The notes under the pieces: generated by a model | What the model was told of the DNA's origin: nothing | Databases searched by the model: none | Seen by the model: only the letters and a program-made list of their open reading frames with translations | Origin: an uncultured Clostridia bacterium | GTDB taxonomy: Bacteria > Bacillota > Clostridia > TANB77 > CAG-508 | Assembly (NCBI GenBank): GCA_934167225.1 | Contig: CAKPLD010000002.1 | Span: forward strand, 1 to 64,000 | Length of the DNA: 64,000 nucleotides | Direction: 5' to 3' | Shown here: positions 17,631 to 27,871 of the stretch, piece after piece | Position numbering within the stretch: the stretch's first letter is position 1 | How the letters are laid out: each line of letters starts with the position of its first letter | Translations under genes and position numbers: made by a program

Positions 17631-20600
17631 AATAAAATATCCTTTCGTATATTATTAAATAAATCTAAAAATTTATTTACATAATTTTCATCAGTTAAAT
17701 TCCAGTAAAATTCGTAGGAATTTAAGATTTCTGTTGTTTTTTTATTTGTACAAGGTGTTATTGATAATTTTTTATTTATTAAGTCATCTAATATATGAAG
17801 ACTTAGCGGGTTTGATGAATTTTTTACAATATCAATCATTTGTTCATCAGATACTATTTTACAGTTGGTTTTAGAAAAGTCTATTAGTTTTTTTAGTTCA
17901 ATTAGGTTGTTGTTATAAATATGATAAATAGTTTGTGCATTACATTTGCTTAGTAATATGACTATAGCACGAGCACATAGATCAACAGGGCTGAAATCTA
18001 AAACCATATTATAATAACTTTCTGGTATACATTGCAAATCTAAAATTGTTTGAAGTTTGGAAACCATAGCATTATCTTTATAATTATATTGAAATAGATT
18101 ATCAGACAAGCGAGGCATAATATTTCCTAATCTAAAAATCCTACCATCAATTTTGTTGCTATTGAATGCTTTTAAAAATTCATATTCTGCTAAATATTTT
18201 GTAATCATATATACATGATTGTTAAATACTTGACCTATATTAAAATCATTTTCAGTTAAACATATTTTGTTGTTTAAATCATAATATCCACCAATGGAAA
18301 TTGTTGAAATATGGGCCAATTTTGAATGTGAAACTTCACAAAACTTAATAATGTTTTCTGTTCCAACAACATTTGTTTTATAAAATTTATTAAAATTACC
18401 AAAATGTTTAACTGTTGCACCTGAATGTATAACTGTAGTTATACATTTTGTAAGATTAGCATAATCTGAATCTGACATATTAAATTTTTTCATTACAAAG
18501 TCGCCATATATAACATGAACCTTTTGTTTTATTACATCATCTAATGTATTTGAAAAATAATAGTTAAGAATTTTGTTAAATCTATCTTTATAGTTCTGGT
18601 TGTCTTTATTGCGAACCATACAGTAAATATTAGATACATTGTCATTTAATAAAAGTTCTCGTAATAGATGCATAGATAAGTAGCCTAAGGCACCTGTTAT
18701 TAGAATATTAGATAAATCGAAGTGAATAGGTTTATCTACAATTTTAATTTCAGGAAGATTATTTTCAAATATTGAAGGATTGTAATTTTTTTCAATTTTT
18801 TCAGCAAGTAACTTTATGCTAGGAAAATTACTAATATCTTGAATATTTATGTTATATTTATATAACTTGGCGCATAATTGCATTGCATTTAAAGAGTCAA
18901 AACCAATATCATAAAAGAAATTATCGTCAATAGATAGAGATTTAGTTACACTAAGCTTTTGTACAGCAAGATAAATTTCTTTTTCTAATGCAGAAGACGG
19001 TTTTACAATATGTTTGTGATGAGTCCATGGTTTTGGAATTGGCAATTTTGATTTATCAATTTTGCCATTTACAGTTATTGGAAGACTATTCATTATAATG
19101 AAGTAAGATGGTATCATGTAAGAAGGCAGGGTTTTTGATAAATATTCTTTCAAATTATCTATATCTAATGTGTCTTTTGGAATTATATATGTGCATATAT
19201 ATTTCATATTGTTTATGTTTTGTATTATTGTTGTACAATTTTTGACACTAGGATAATTTAAAATAGTATTATTTATTTCATTTAATTCAATTCGAAAACC
19301 ACGAATCTTAACTTGATTGTCATTTCTTCCTAGAAAAGCAATACTGCCATCAGGAAGCCATTTTACTAAATCACCAGTCTTATAAATCATTCCAGTATTA
19401 CCAAAAGGATTTTTTATAAATTTTTCAGAGGTAAGTTCTGGTTTATTTACGTAGCCTCTGGATACACCTAGTCCTCCAGTCCAAAGTTCGCCAGGAACGC
19501 CAATTGGTTGTAATTTGCCAAATTTAGAAACTACATAACAGGTTGTTCCAGAAACAGGATATCCAATTGGTATTCCAGAAGAGTATACTTTATCTATATT
19601 AAAGCAACAAGTAAAAGTTGTATTTTCTGTTGGACCATAGCCGTTTATAACTTTTAAATTTGGATTATCTTGCATAACTTTTTTAATGTGTTTAGGAGAA
19701 AGAACATCTCCACCAGTTAATAAATATTTGACATTGCTAAACATGGAACTATTTATATCACAAAGTTGATTAAATAATGCGGCTGTTAGCCATAATATTG
19801 TTATTTTATTTTTTATTAAATAGTTACTTAAAAATGTTGAATTAAGTAGTTCTTCTTTTGTAATAATATATAATGAAAAGCCATTTAAAAGCGCCCCCCA
19901 TATTTCAAATGTACAAGCGTCAAAAACAATTGAGCCAGTTTGAAGAATTCTTTCATCATTATCGAAATGTATAAAATTAGGATTGGTTATTAGTCTTAAA
20001 ATGCTCTTCTGTTCGATCATAACGCCTTTGGGTTTTCCGGTAGAGCCAGAGGTATACATTATATAAGCTAGAGAATCAACTCTATTTGGTATATATTTAA
20101 AATTTGATGTTTGTTTTAAATTTATATTATCTATAAATATATTGGTTATATTATTAAAAATAGATATTTTTAAATCAGATGTCGTTATTATTTTGGAAAT
20201 ATTGGCATCATTTAATATGTATTCAATTCTTTCTGTAGGGTATGATATATCAATAGGTAAATATGCCCCATGGACTTTTAAAATTGCTAAGATAGATACC
20301 ACCATCTCTATAGATTTATCCAGAAAAATAGCAATCTTTTCTTCTTTATTGATGTTTAGTTTTTGCAAATAATTTGCCAAATTATCTGACATTAGGTCAA
20401 GTTGTTCATATGAAATTTTTATATTATTAAAAACCAAAGCGGTTTTGTCAGGATTTTTAGTAACACAAATTTTAAATTTTTCAATTATATCATGTTTGGG
20501 ATATAAATCTGAAAAATTCGAATTAAATTTGTTTAAAATAATGTCTTTTTCCGTAGGAGTTACGATTTCTATATCATATATGTTTAAGCAAGGCTTATTC

Positions 20601-21859
20601 AATAATTGATTGATAATATATACGATTCTATCATGCATATGTATAATATCATTTTTGCTCAATTTTGAAATTTGATAATCATATTCTACAAGTAAATTAC
20701 CAGAGTCATCATTGTCATGAAAATGAATATCTAAAGTATTACCAATATGGTTTGTGCCATACCATTTTGTATGATATGGAATACCTAAAGCAGAAGAAGT
20801 TGCTTGGGTTATTTGGTATGAGATAATAATATCATACAAACGTTTAATTGATGAATCGTTTTGTTTAAAATTTTCTAGTATATATTGGTAATTGTATTTT
20901 TGGTGCCTTAACATTGCAATAGAATTTTGTGCTATTTGTTTTAAAAATTCTATAAAAGGTAAATTTTTAGATGTATCTATTTTTAAAAGAGATGTACTAA
21001 TAAACATACCAGAGGTATGTTTTTGTGCAAAATTAGTTCTATTTAGTATAGGTGTTCCAATTAAAAAGTTATCCATGCTATTAATTCTACCAAAATATAT
21101 AGAGTAAATACCCATAAGAAAATTGAAAATACTGATGTTGTTTTGAGTACATAATAATTTTATTTTTGAAATCAGCTCGCGCTTAAAACTAAACTCGATT
21201 CGATTAGCTCTAGAATCAGCTGATTTTCTTATGAATTTATTAGAAGGAATCGTCGCCACCTCAGGCATATCCGCCAAATTTTCCTCCCAAAAAACTCTAT
21301 CTTTTTCAAATCTACTACTATCTAAATACTCTTTCTCCGAATTTATATAATCAACATAAGAAAAAGTTTTACTAGGCACAACTTCATTATTAACCAAATT
21401 CGAATAAATTTGAACAATTTCGGTACCAATTAACGAAAAAGTAGCAGCATCAGAAATTATATGATGCACATTAACAATAAAACCACCAAAACCTGACGAC
21501 AATTTAAATAGCTTAAAATCAAATACACGAGAATCAGCAATATTAAATTTAGTATCTACCATTTTCTTAGCACATATTTCAATTTGATTTTCCTGAGAAA
21601 TATCCAAAATCTCAAAACTAAAAAATTCATCAGGGGCAAAATATTGTTTTAACTCACTTCCTATTTGCTTAAATCTTAATTTAAAACTATCATTGTTTCT
21701 AATAAAAATATTGATAGCTTCATTTAAAATTTTTAAATTTGTCTCTTGTTCAATAATCAAACTTCCACAAATATTATTTATTGTAGTATTTTGAAAATAC
21801 TGTTCTGTAAGCCAAATACTTTTTTGTGGGTTGGTTAGTTCATACATTTCCTCTTTCAT
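17627..21859 (-). CDS. single-module NRPS: condensation-adenylation-thiolation-reductase
   Basis: 1410 residues. The C domain (about 1-430) has active-site HHIISDA (His132-133; the usual final Gly is Ala). The A domain (about 450-960) has YTSGSTGKPKG, FDACTFEIWG, GYGPTENTTF and NGKIDKSKL. By hand alignment to GrsA the pocket reads D-A-F-W-L-G-G-T-F-K, a valine-type code. The carrier domain has GFDSL (Ser about 988). The C-terminal NAD(P)-binding reductase (about 1050-1400) has TGALGYLS and YMITK for reductive release. A C-first single module suggests acylation of valine by a fatty acyl donor and release as an aldehyde or alcohol. No phosphopantetheinyl transferase is nearby. First gene of an operon with the kinase. 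Confidence 0.9.
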   Translation of the reverse strand: MKEEMYELTNPQKSIWLTEQYFQNTTINNICGSLIIEQETNLKILNEAINIFIRNNDSFKLRFKQIGSELKQYFAPDEFFSFEILDISQENQIEICAKKMVDTKFNIADSRVFDFKLFKLSSGFGGFIVNVHHIISDAATFSLIGTEIVQIYSNLVNNEVVPSKTFSYVDYINSEKEYLDSSRFEKDRVFWEENLADMPEVATIPSNKFIRKSADSRANRIEFSFKRELISKIKLLCTQNNISIFNFLMGIYSIYFGRINSMDNFLIGTPILNRTNFAQKHTSGMFISTSLLKIDTSKNLPFIEFLKQIAQNSIAMLRHQKYNYQYILENFKQNDSSIKRLYDIIISYQITQATSSALGIPYHTKWYGTNHIGNTLDIHFHDNDDSGNLLVEYDYQISKLSKNDIIHMHDRIVYIINQLLNKPCLNIYDIEIVTPTEKDIILNKFNSNFSDLYPKHDIIEKFKICVTKNPDKTALVFNNIKISYEQLDLMSDNLANYLQKLNINKEEKIAIFLDKSIEMVVSILAILKVHGAYLPIDISYPTERIEYILNDANISKIITTSDLKISIFNNITNIFIDNINLKQTSNFKYIPNRVDSLAYIMYTSGSTGKPKGVMIEQKSILRLITNPNFIHFDNDERILQTGSIVFDACTFEIWGALLNGFSLYIITKEELLNSTFLSNYLIKNKITILWLTAALFNQLCDINSSMFSNVKYLLTGGDVLSPKHIKKVMQDNPNLKVINGYGPTENTTFTCCFNIDKVYSSGIPIGYPVSGTTCYVVSKFGKLQPIGVPGELWTGGLGVSRGYVNKPELTSEKFIKNPFGNTGMIYKTGDLVKWLPDGSIAFLGRNDNQVKIRGFRIELNEINNTILNYPSVKNCTTIIQNINNMKYICTYIIPKDTLDIDNLKEYLSKTLPSYMIPSYFIIMNSLPITVNGKIDKSKLPIPKPWTHHKHIVKPSSALEKEIYLAVQKLSVTKSLSIDDNFFYDIGFDSLNAMQLCAKLYKYNINIQDISNFPSIKLLAEKIEKNYNPSIFENNLPEIKIVDKPIHFDLSNILITGALGYLSMHLLRELLLNDNVSNIYCMVRNKDNQNYKDRFNKILNYYFSNTLDDVIKQKVHVIYGDFVMKKFNMSDSDYANLTKCITTVIHSGATVKHFGNFNKFYKTNVVGTENIIKFCEVSHSKLAHISTISIGGYYDLNNKICLTENDFNIGQVFNNHVYMITKYLAEYEFLKAFNSNKIDGRIFRLGNIMPRLSDNLFQYNYKDNAMVSKLQTILDLQCIPESYYNMVLDFSPVDLCARAIVILLSKCNAQTIYHIYNNNLIELKKLIDFSKTNCKIVSDEQMIDIVKNSSNPLSLHILDDLINKKLSITPCTNKKTTEILNSYEFYWNLTDENYVNKFLDLFNNIRKDILL

Positions 21860-22041
21860 TTTGCATACTCCATATCTTTCATTTTCTTAAAATTTGGCTT
21901 CATTATATAGTATGTGACAAAAAAATGCAATAAAATTGGAAAAATAAAGAAAAACCATTATTAAAAACGAAAAAATTAAAGACTAAAAAACTAAATAATG
22001 GAAATAATAACCTTATATAACAATGACTAAGAGGTGGAAAA

Positions 22042-23163
22042 ATGGCCAAGAATAAAGAAAAAAATAAAGCAATCAAAATATTTTTTGTTTTGGTATTTAT
22101 AGGAATAAGTTGTTACATTATTTATACAATGTACCAAAAAATAGAAATAACAGATCAAAATGAATATGATTCAGCAAAGTTATCCACAAATTACACACAA
22201 AATGTGAATAACTGGGTGGATGAAACAGAATCAAAAGCAGATATGTTAGAAAAAGTAATAAAAAGTGTGGTTGGAATATCTAAATTAACAAATACGGGAG
22301 GATCTATATTAAACAATGTATCAAGTGATAATTTAGGATTAGGAACAGGAATTATTGTAAGTGAAGATGGATATATTTTAAGCAATAGCCATGTAACAGG
22401 TGAAAAATACAGTAATTGCTATATAACAGTTGATGAAAACACATATGAGGGAAGTGTTGTGTGGAGTGATGCAAAATTAGATTTATCAATTGTTAAAATA
22501 TCAGCAAATAATCTTACATGTATAGAGTTAGGAGATTCAAGTAATATTAGAATTGGAGATGATGTGTTTGCAATAGGAAATCCAATAGGATATGAATTTA
22601 AAAGAACAGTTACATCAGGAATTATAAGTGCACTAAATAGAACTATAAAAGTAGATGAAAATAACAATACAAGCTATATATCAGACTTAATACAAACAGA
22701 TGCAACTATAAATCCAGGAAATAGTGGAGGACCACTTGTAAATAGACAAGGAGATGTGGTTGGAATAAATACTGTAAAAATTACATCAGCAGAAGGAATA
22801 GGCTTTGCAATTCCAATAAATGTTATAAAACCTGTAATAGAGGCATTTAAACAAAATGGCACATTTGAAGAGGCAACACTAGGAATATATGGATATGATG
22901 GGGATGTTGCAACATATTTAAATTTAAAAGGTAAAATAAATAGTGGGGTGTATGTATCACAAATTTTGGCAAATGGGCCATCATCGCAAACGGAATTAAA
23001 AGAAGGAGACTTAATTACAAAAATAGATGGAAAAAATTTGAAGACAATAAATGACTTGAAAGAATATATTTATAAGAAAAAACCAGGAGATTCAGTTGAT
23101 TTGGAAATCATAAGAAAGGACAGCGAAAAAGAAATTAGTATAATTTTAGGAAAAAAACAATAA
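22042..23163 (+). CDS. HtrA/DegP-like membrane-anchored serine protease
   Basis: 373 residues. An N-terminal membrane anchor (about 10-32) and a trypsin-like domain show the triad His116 (SNSHVTG), Asp147 (DLSIVKI) and Ser228 (NPGNSGGPL). A single PDZ domain (about 280-370; LKEGDLITKIDGKNL) follows. HtrA proteases degrade or process misfolded envelope proteins. ATG behind AGAGGTGG. Monocistronic. Confidence 0.93.
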   Translation: MAKNKEKNKAIKIFFVLVFIGISCYIIYTMYQKIEITDQNEYDSAKLSTNYTQNVNNWVDETESKADMLEKVIKSVVGISKLTNTGGSILNNVSSDNLGLGTGIIVSEDGYILSNSHVTGEKYSNCYITVDENTYEGSVVWSDAKLDLSIVKISANNLTCIELGDSSNIRIGDDVFAIGNPIGYEFKRTVTSGIISALNRTIKVDENNNTSYISDLIQTDATINPGNSGGPLVNRQGDVVGINTVKITSAEGIGFAIPINVIKPVIEAFKQNGTFEEATLGIYGYDGDVATYLNLKGKINSGVYVSQILANGPSSQTELKEGDLITKIDGKNLKTINDLKEYIYKKKPGDSVDLEIIRKDSEKEISIILGKKQ

Positions 23164-23170
23164 AAATGTT

Positions 23171-23199
23171 TTGACAAACTAAAAACGGTGTGCTACAAT
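23171..23199 (+). promoter_or_regulatory. promoter of the secreted hydrolase gene
   Basis: TTGACA (23171) and TACAAT (23194) with exactly 17 bases between, 53 bases before the ATG. Confidence 0.75.
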
Positions 23200-23252
23200 T
23201 GGAAATGTATAAAACATAGACAAAATTTCAAAAGAAGAAAGGGGAAAACACC

Positions 23253-24716
23253 ATGGAAAAAAAATCAATTAAAACACTAAAAATAGTGTTAGTAATGCTA
23301 ATTATAGCAATTACAGTTACAATACCTGTAACATCAAATGCATCATTTAGTTTTTGGTCATTTATTAATAAGAAAAATACATCAGAGGCAATAAGCAAAA
23401 AATACACATCAATGAATCAATACTCAAGTTTCTTAGATGAATTTAATGGATTTACAGATGGACTAAACAGTAGTACAAGTGTAGACGATTTAAAACTAAA
23501 TATTATTAAAAAAACAGAAGAACTTCAAAAAAAATATGGTGAATCATCATCAATATCATCTGCATCAAACCAAATACTAAATAAAGCGATGAACTCAACA
23601 ACAACAGACTCAAGCGAATTTTTACAATCAATCATGTCAACATCAAAAGGTTCATTAAAGAGCAACAACAATGCAATGAAAAGCTTAGAACCAAACGTTG
23701 TAGCAACAAACGAAGCAACAACAGCAGGAAAATTATCAGGAGATAAGTACAAAGTAAAATTAAGTGGAAATATTTACTATGCAGATTTAGACTCTAATGG
23801 AAACCCAACATCAAACAAATGGGTTGTATTAGTACACGGATTTATGATGAATGGACAAGCAATGGCAGATGCTGTTGGACAAATGTACTTAGAGCAAGGA
23901 TTCAACATTCTAGCACCAGATTTAAGAGGATTTGGAAAGAGTGAAGGAAGTGTTGCAATGGGATACCTAGAAAGTTTAGATGTATGGGATTGGTTAACAT
24001 ACCTAAATCAACAATATCCAAACAATTGTGACGAAATAGTTGTACATGGAGTTTCATTAGGAGGAGCCACAACAGTATTCTTATCAGGATTACAAGTTGA
24101 TGGACAATCAATAAAAGACAAACACGTTATGGGTCTAATAGAAGACTGTGGATACACATCTATGACAGGAATTGTAAAAGACATGTTAGCATCAAACAAC
24201 AACAACACATCACTTACAGCAAAACAATTAGGAATATCTGATAAAACAGACTTATCAGGAATAACAAGCACAGTTGGAGACACAGTAATTAAAAAATTAA
24301 TAATGAATGTAGTTGATGTAGGACTAACAGATGCAAATTATGATGAATTATCAAACAATTTAAACAGCTTAAACAGATGTACACTTCCAATACTAATTGT
24401 ACATGGTACAAAAGATTCAACAGTACCATTTAAAAACAGTACAGAAATATACAATGCAGCAATTAGCAATAAAAATATTCCATATGTTCAAAGATTTGTA
24501 GCAGAAGGAGAACAACATGCATTTGTAATATTAGGAAGCAAAGAAAATGTATATGTTGGCCATGTAAAGAACTTTATTGCACAAGCTGAAAAAATTAAAA
24601 GTGGCGAAACAGTAAACAAAGAATCTAATTATCAAGAAGAAAAAGAACAAAAAACATCAATGATAAATGGTTTAGTAAAAGCATTAAAATTGATAAAAAA
24701 TATGTTTAGTTTTTAA
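23253..24716 (+). CDS. secreted alpha/beta hydrolase
   Basis: 487 residues with a signal peptide (about 1-30, ending SNASF). A Ser/Asn-rich helical region (to about 165) leads to an alpha/beta hydrolase fold: oxyanion region VLVHGFMMNG (about 194), nucleophile elbow VVHGVSLGGA (Ser about 271), Asp in VHGTKDSTVP (about 390) and His in GEQHAF (about 424). Probable esterase or peptidase-like lipase acting outside the membrane; substrate unknown. ATG behind AAAGGGG. It is followed after 33 bases by an LPxTG protein that may share its transcript. Confidence 0.88.
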   Translation: MEKKSIKTLKIVLVMLIIAITVTIPVTSNASFSFWSFINKKNTSEAISKKYTSMNQYSSFLDEFNGFTDGLNSSTSVDDLKLNIIKKTEELQKKYGESSSISSASNQILNKAMNSTTTDSSEFLQSIMSTSKGSLKSNNNAMKSLEPNVVATNEATTAGKLSGDKYKVKLSGNIYYADLDSNGNPTSNKWVVLVHGFMMNGQAMADAVGQMYLEQGFNILAPDLRGFGKSEGSVAMGYLESLDVWDWLTYLNQQYPNNCDEIVVHGVSLGGATTVFLSGLQVDGQSIKDKHVMGLIEDCGYTSMTGIVKDMLASNNNNTSLTAKQLGISDKTDLSGITSTVGDTVIKKLIMNVVDVGLTDANYDELSNNLNSLNRCTLPILIVHGTKDSTVPFKNSTEIYNAAISNKNIPYVQRFVAEGEQHAFVILGSKENVYVGHVKNFIAQAEKIKSGETVNKESNYQEEKEQKTSMINGLVKALKLIKNMFSF

Positions 24717-24749
24717 AACAAATGAAAACAGAAAGGAAATGGATATATA

Positions 24750-25418
24750 ATGAATAATGTGAAGAATATTTGTATAGCAGTAATGACAATATTATTAGTA
24801 TTATGTATATACATAAGTCCTGTTTATGCAGAAACATCATCAGAAGATAAACAAGAATTAATAGATATGCTGAACCAATACAAAAACGATTTAGGAGACC
24901 TAAATCAAGTAAAAACAGTAGTCGATCAACTATATTCAGATATAAATTCTGCTTCAACAGTAGATGACAATTTGAAGAAAACACTAACAGAAGATATTAA
25001 TATGTTGGATAATGTTACTGGTATGAACCCATTAATTTTAACAGTATTAAAATCAGAACTAAGTTCACAAGTAGAACAGCTAAGTGACAGCAATTTAGGT
25101 GAATTAAAAGATGAAGTAGCAATTATTAAAGAATGGGTAGATACACAAGTATCTGGAGGAAGCCAAGGAAATACAAACACAATAGGAAATACAACAAGTA
25201 ATACAACATCAGGAACTACAAATACAAATTCAACTAAAACAAACACAAGTGGTAATAATCAAACTACAAAAAATACAATACAAGCTAAAGCAACTCAAAG
25301 TTTAATGTCATTACCAAATACAGGAGTAGGAAGAGCAATAATATTTGTATTTACAGTTTTAGTAATAGCAACGGTAGGATCTATAATAAAATATAGAACA
25401 TATAAAGATGTAAAATAA
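24750..25418 (+). CDS. LPxTG-type wall-anchored protein
   Basis: 222 residues. A signal peptide (about 1-28, ending VYAET) and an acidic helical region (about 30-130) are followed by a Thr/Asn/Ser-rich low-complexity stretch (about 130-182), then LPNTG (about 190), a membrane helix and a Lys/Arg-rich tail. This is a sortase sorting signal, so the protein should be covalently attached to the wall or to another protein. No sortase lies in the window. Lies just downstream of the hydrolase and ends at a strong terminator. Confidence 0.82.
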   Translation: MNNVKNICIAVMTILLVLCIYISPVYAETSSEDKQELIDMLNQYKNDLGDLNQVKTVVDQLYSDINSASTVDDNLKKTLTEDINMLDNVTGMNPLILTVLKSELSSQVEQLSDSNLGELKDEVAIIKEWVDTQVSGGSQGNTNTIGNTTSNTTSGTTNTNSTKTNTSGNNQTTKNTIQAKATQSLMSLPNTGVGRAIIFVFTVLVIATVGSIIKYRTYKDVK

Positions 25419-25435
25419 AAATTTAGCAAATAAAT

Positions 25436-25478
25436 AAAAAACACCTATGAGTCACTTTAGGCTTATAGGTGTTTTTTT
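25436..25478 (+). terminator. terminator
   Basis: AAAAAACACCTAT and ATAGGTGTTTTTTT form an intrinsic terminator hairpin after the LPxTG gene. Confidence 0.88.
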
Positions 25479-25589
25479 AAACAATTTACTGTTTTTTCCA
25501 TGATGTTTTTTGTCGAAAAATGTTGAACTTTAAAAACAAATATAGTAAAATAAAAAAGCAAAACGAAAACAAGATAGGAAGGTAGACAA

Positions 25590-26702
25590 ATGAATCAAAT
25601 AATAAGAGAACAAAAAGAAAAACAAGAAGAAAATATACCCAAAATAGAAGAAATAAAAAGACAACAAAAACCAAAAAGAACAAAGGGAAAAAATATAGCA
25701 AAAAAGATATTTATAACATTAGGAATATTAATAGTAATAGGAATAAGCACACTAGGAATATTACTATATGGTCCATATAGTGGTTTTAGAGATTGGCTAA
25801 TAACCTCTGCAATGACAACAATGACACACCAGTGGATAGCATATTTGTTTTATGATCAGGAAACAATAGATGCAGTTATGGCAAATAATAGGGTAGATGA
25901 AATACAAGAAGATACAGACACAAATGCAATTGTAGTAGGTGTTCAAAATGAAGCATATGAAAATGAATATGAAAGAGCAATATTAGAGAAAGATAATCCA
26001 AATGATACATATAAAATTATAAAAATAGAAGGCAAAGGATATAACGGATATTTAGCAGCAATATATGACCCGTCAAAAATTCATACATTAGTTACAGCAA
26101 AAATGGGAACAAGTGGACAATATTTAACAACAATGGCTAAAAACAACAAAGCAGTAGTAGCAATAAATGGAGGAGGATTTGATGATCCAAATTATAGTAG
26201 TAATGCTGCAAACCCATTAGGAATTACATATTCAAAGGGAAAACTACTAACATCATATTATTATGCAGGAGCAGGAGGAATAATTGGATTTGATACAAAT
26301 GATAAACTAGTATTATCTTCAAAATGTACAGAACAATCTGCAAAATCGCTTAAAATTAGAGATGCTGTAACATGTGGACCGTTTTTGATAGTAAATGGAA
26401 AAAAATCAGGAGTTGTTGGAAATGGTGGATGGGGAACCGCACCACGTACAGCAATTGGACAAAGAAAAGACGGAATTGTGTTATTTTTAGTTGTAGATGG
26501 AAGAACAGTAAAAAGACCAGGTGCAGATATGGATGACTTAATAGAAATAATGCAAAACTATGGAGCATATAATGCAGCAAATCTAGATGGCGGAACATCT
26601 ACAGCCATGACGGTCAATTATGAATTAATAAATGACCCAGTAGATAGTTCTGGAGCACATAAAACGAGGTTTATTTCAACTGGGTTTGGGTTGATAGAAT
26701 AG
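25590..26702 (+). CDS. NAGPA-domain (phosphodiester glycosidase family) protein
   Basis: 370 residues. A Lys/Glu-rich cytoplasmic N-terminus and one membrane anchor (about 44-62) precede a NAGPA domain (about 150-368). Conserved pieces are AINGGGFDD (about 190), ITYSKGKLL, TCGPFLIVNGK (about 262), PRTAIGQRKDG (about 285) and NLDGGTSTAM (about 330). Related bacterial proteins hydrolyse sugar-phosphodiester bonds and are often linked to exopolysaccharide or wall polymers. Located outside the membrane as a type II anchored protein. Monocistronic. Confidence 0.88.
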   Translation: MNQIIREQKEKQEENIPKIEEIKRQQKPKRTKGKNIAKKIFITLGILIVIGISTLGILLYGPYSGFRDWLITSAMTTMTHQWIAYLFYDQETIDAVMANNRVDEIQEDTDTNAIVVGVQNEAYENEYERAILEKDNPNDTYKIIKIEGKGYNGYLAAIYDPSKIHTLVTAKMGTSGQYLTTMAKNNKAVVAINGGGFDDPNYSSNAANPLGITYSKGKLLTSYYYAGAGGIIGFDTNDKLVLSSKCTEQSAKSLKIRDAVTCGPFLIVNGKKSGVVGNGGWGTAPRTAIGQRKDGIVLFLVVDGRTVKRPGADMDDLIEIMQNYGAYNAANLDGGTSTAMTVNYELINDPVDSSGAHKTRFISTGFGLIE

Positions 26703-26743
26703 TGTTTATGAAAAAAGAGATGGCTCTGAAATTGAATCATAAT

Positions 26744-26789
26744 AAAAAAGCAAAAAAATCCATAAAAACTATGGATTTTTTTGCTTTTT
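26744..26789 (+). terminator. terminator
   Basis: GCAAAAAAATCCATA pairs with TATGGATTTTTTTGC, followed by T residues, between the NAGPA and DnaJ-like genes. Confidence 0.85.
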
Positions 26790-26863
26790 GCTGATATAAT
26801 GAAAACAATTTTAAATAAGGAAAAGAAAAGGAGGAATTAGCTTAAAGGGGCTAAAAGAGGAAG

Positions 26864-27763
26864 ATGATTTTTAAAGATTATTACAAAATATTAGAACTAA
26901 AGACAAATAAAGTATCTTCAGACGAGATAAAAAACGCATACAGATTAGCAGTTAAAAAAAATCATCCAGATTTAAATATACAAGATAGTTTAGCTGAGGA
27001 GAAAATCAAAGATATAAACGAAGCATATAAAATCCTATCAGATACAACATCAAAAAGAAAATATGATAGAATATGGAACAAAAACAATATAAAAATTCAG
27101 CAAAAAAAATACAGAGAAGAAAACAAAAAAAACAATGCATCATTTGGCGAGCTATTTAACATCTTTTTTGGAAATACAGAAGTAGCAGGAGAAAGAAAGC
27201 CATATAAGCAAGAAAAAAATCCTATAAATGGTGAAAATATAGAAACAAGCATAGATGTAGACATTGAAGAAGTATTTTATGGACTAGACAAAAAAATTTC
27301 GTTAAGAACTGTAGATGGAAAAATGAAAGTATTTACAGTATCAATTCCAGCAGGCCTAAGAAATGGAGAAAAAATAAGACTATTAGGTCAAGGAAAAGAA
27401 GGAATAGATGGCGGGAAAAATGGTGATTTGTTCATAAAGGTAAACATAAAAGATAGCGAAAAGTTTAAACTAAAAGGAAATGACCTATACACAAATTTAT
27501 ATTTAACACCATGGGAAGCAGCATTAGGAACAAGAACAACAGTGTATTCAATAGATGATGGTACAGTTGTATATATTCCAGAAGGAATGGAAACAGGAGA
27601 AATTTTAAAAATATCAGGAAAAGGATATAAAGATGGAAAAGGCGGAAGAGGAGACTTAATAGTAAAAGTAAATATTATGGTACCAAAAAAATTAAGCAAA
27701 GAAGAAAAAAATTTATTTGAAAAATTAAGCACCGTATCAAGCTTCAATCCAAGAAAAGTATAG
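26864..27763 (+). CDS. DnaJ-like (CbpA-type) chaperone
   Basis: 299 residues. A J domain (about 4-65) has the HPD motif in KKNHPDLN. A short Lys/Asn-rich linker replaces the Gly/Phe region and no zinc-finger Cys repeats occur. A CTD-type substrate-binding region follows (VDIEEVFYGLDKKI, then LRNGEKIRLLGQGK and MVPKKLSKEEKNL). Type II Hsp40 co-chaperone of DnaK. ATG at 26864 sits about 30 bases beyond a GGAGGA sequence, so the start spacing is loose. Monocistronic; dnaK is not in the window. Confidence 0.9.
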   Translation: MIFKDYYKILELKTNKVSSDEIKNAYRLAVKKNHPDLNIQDSLAEEKIKDINEAYKILSDTTSKRKYDRIWNKNNIKIQQKKYREENKKNNASFGELFNIFFGNTEVAGERKPYKQEKNPINGENIETSIDVDIEEVFYGLDKKISLRTVDGKMKVFTVSIPAGLRNGEKIRLLGQGKEGIDGGKNGDLFIKVNIKDSEKFKLKGNDLYTNLYLTPWEAALGTRTTVYSIDDGTVVYIPEGMETGEILKISGKGYKDGKGGRGDLIVKVNIMVPKKLSKEEKNLFEKLSTVSSFNPRKV

Positions 27764-27779
27764 ACTTACGTAAATTCTA

Positions 27780-27808
27780 TTGACATAAAACAGAAAAATT
27801 GTTATAAT
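27780..27808 (+). promoter_or_regulatory. promoter of the 27872-30686 operon
   Basis: TTGACA (27780) and TATAAT (27803) with exactly 17 bases between: a consensus promoter in front of the two unknown genes and the VirD4-like gene. Confidence 0.85.
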
Positions 27809-27871
27809 TGAAAGTGGTTATACAAAGGATAAGTCTATGCTATAAAATCATAGAAAATGGAGGAAAATAAA

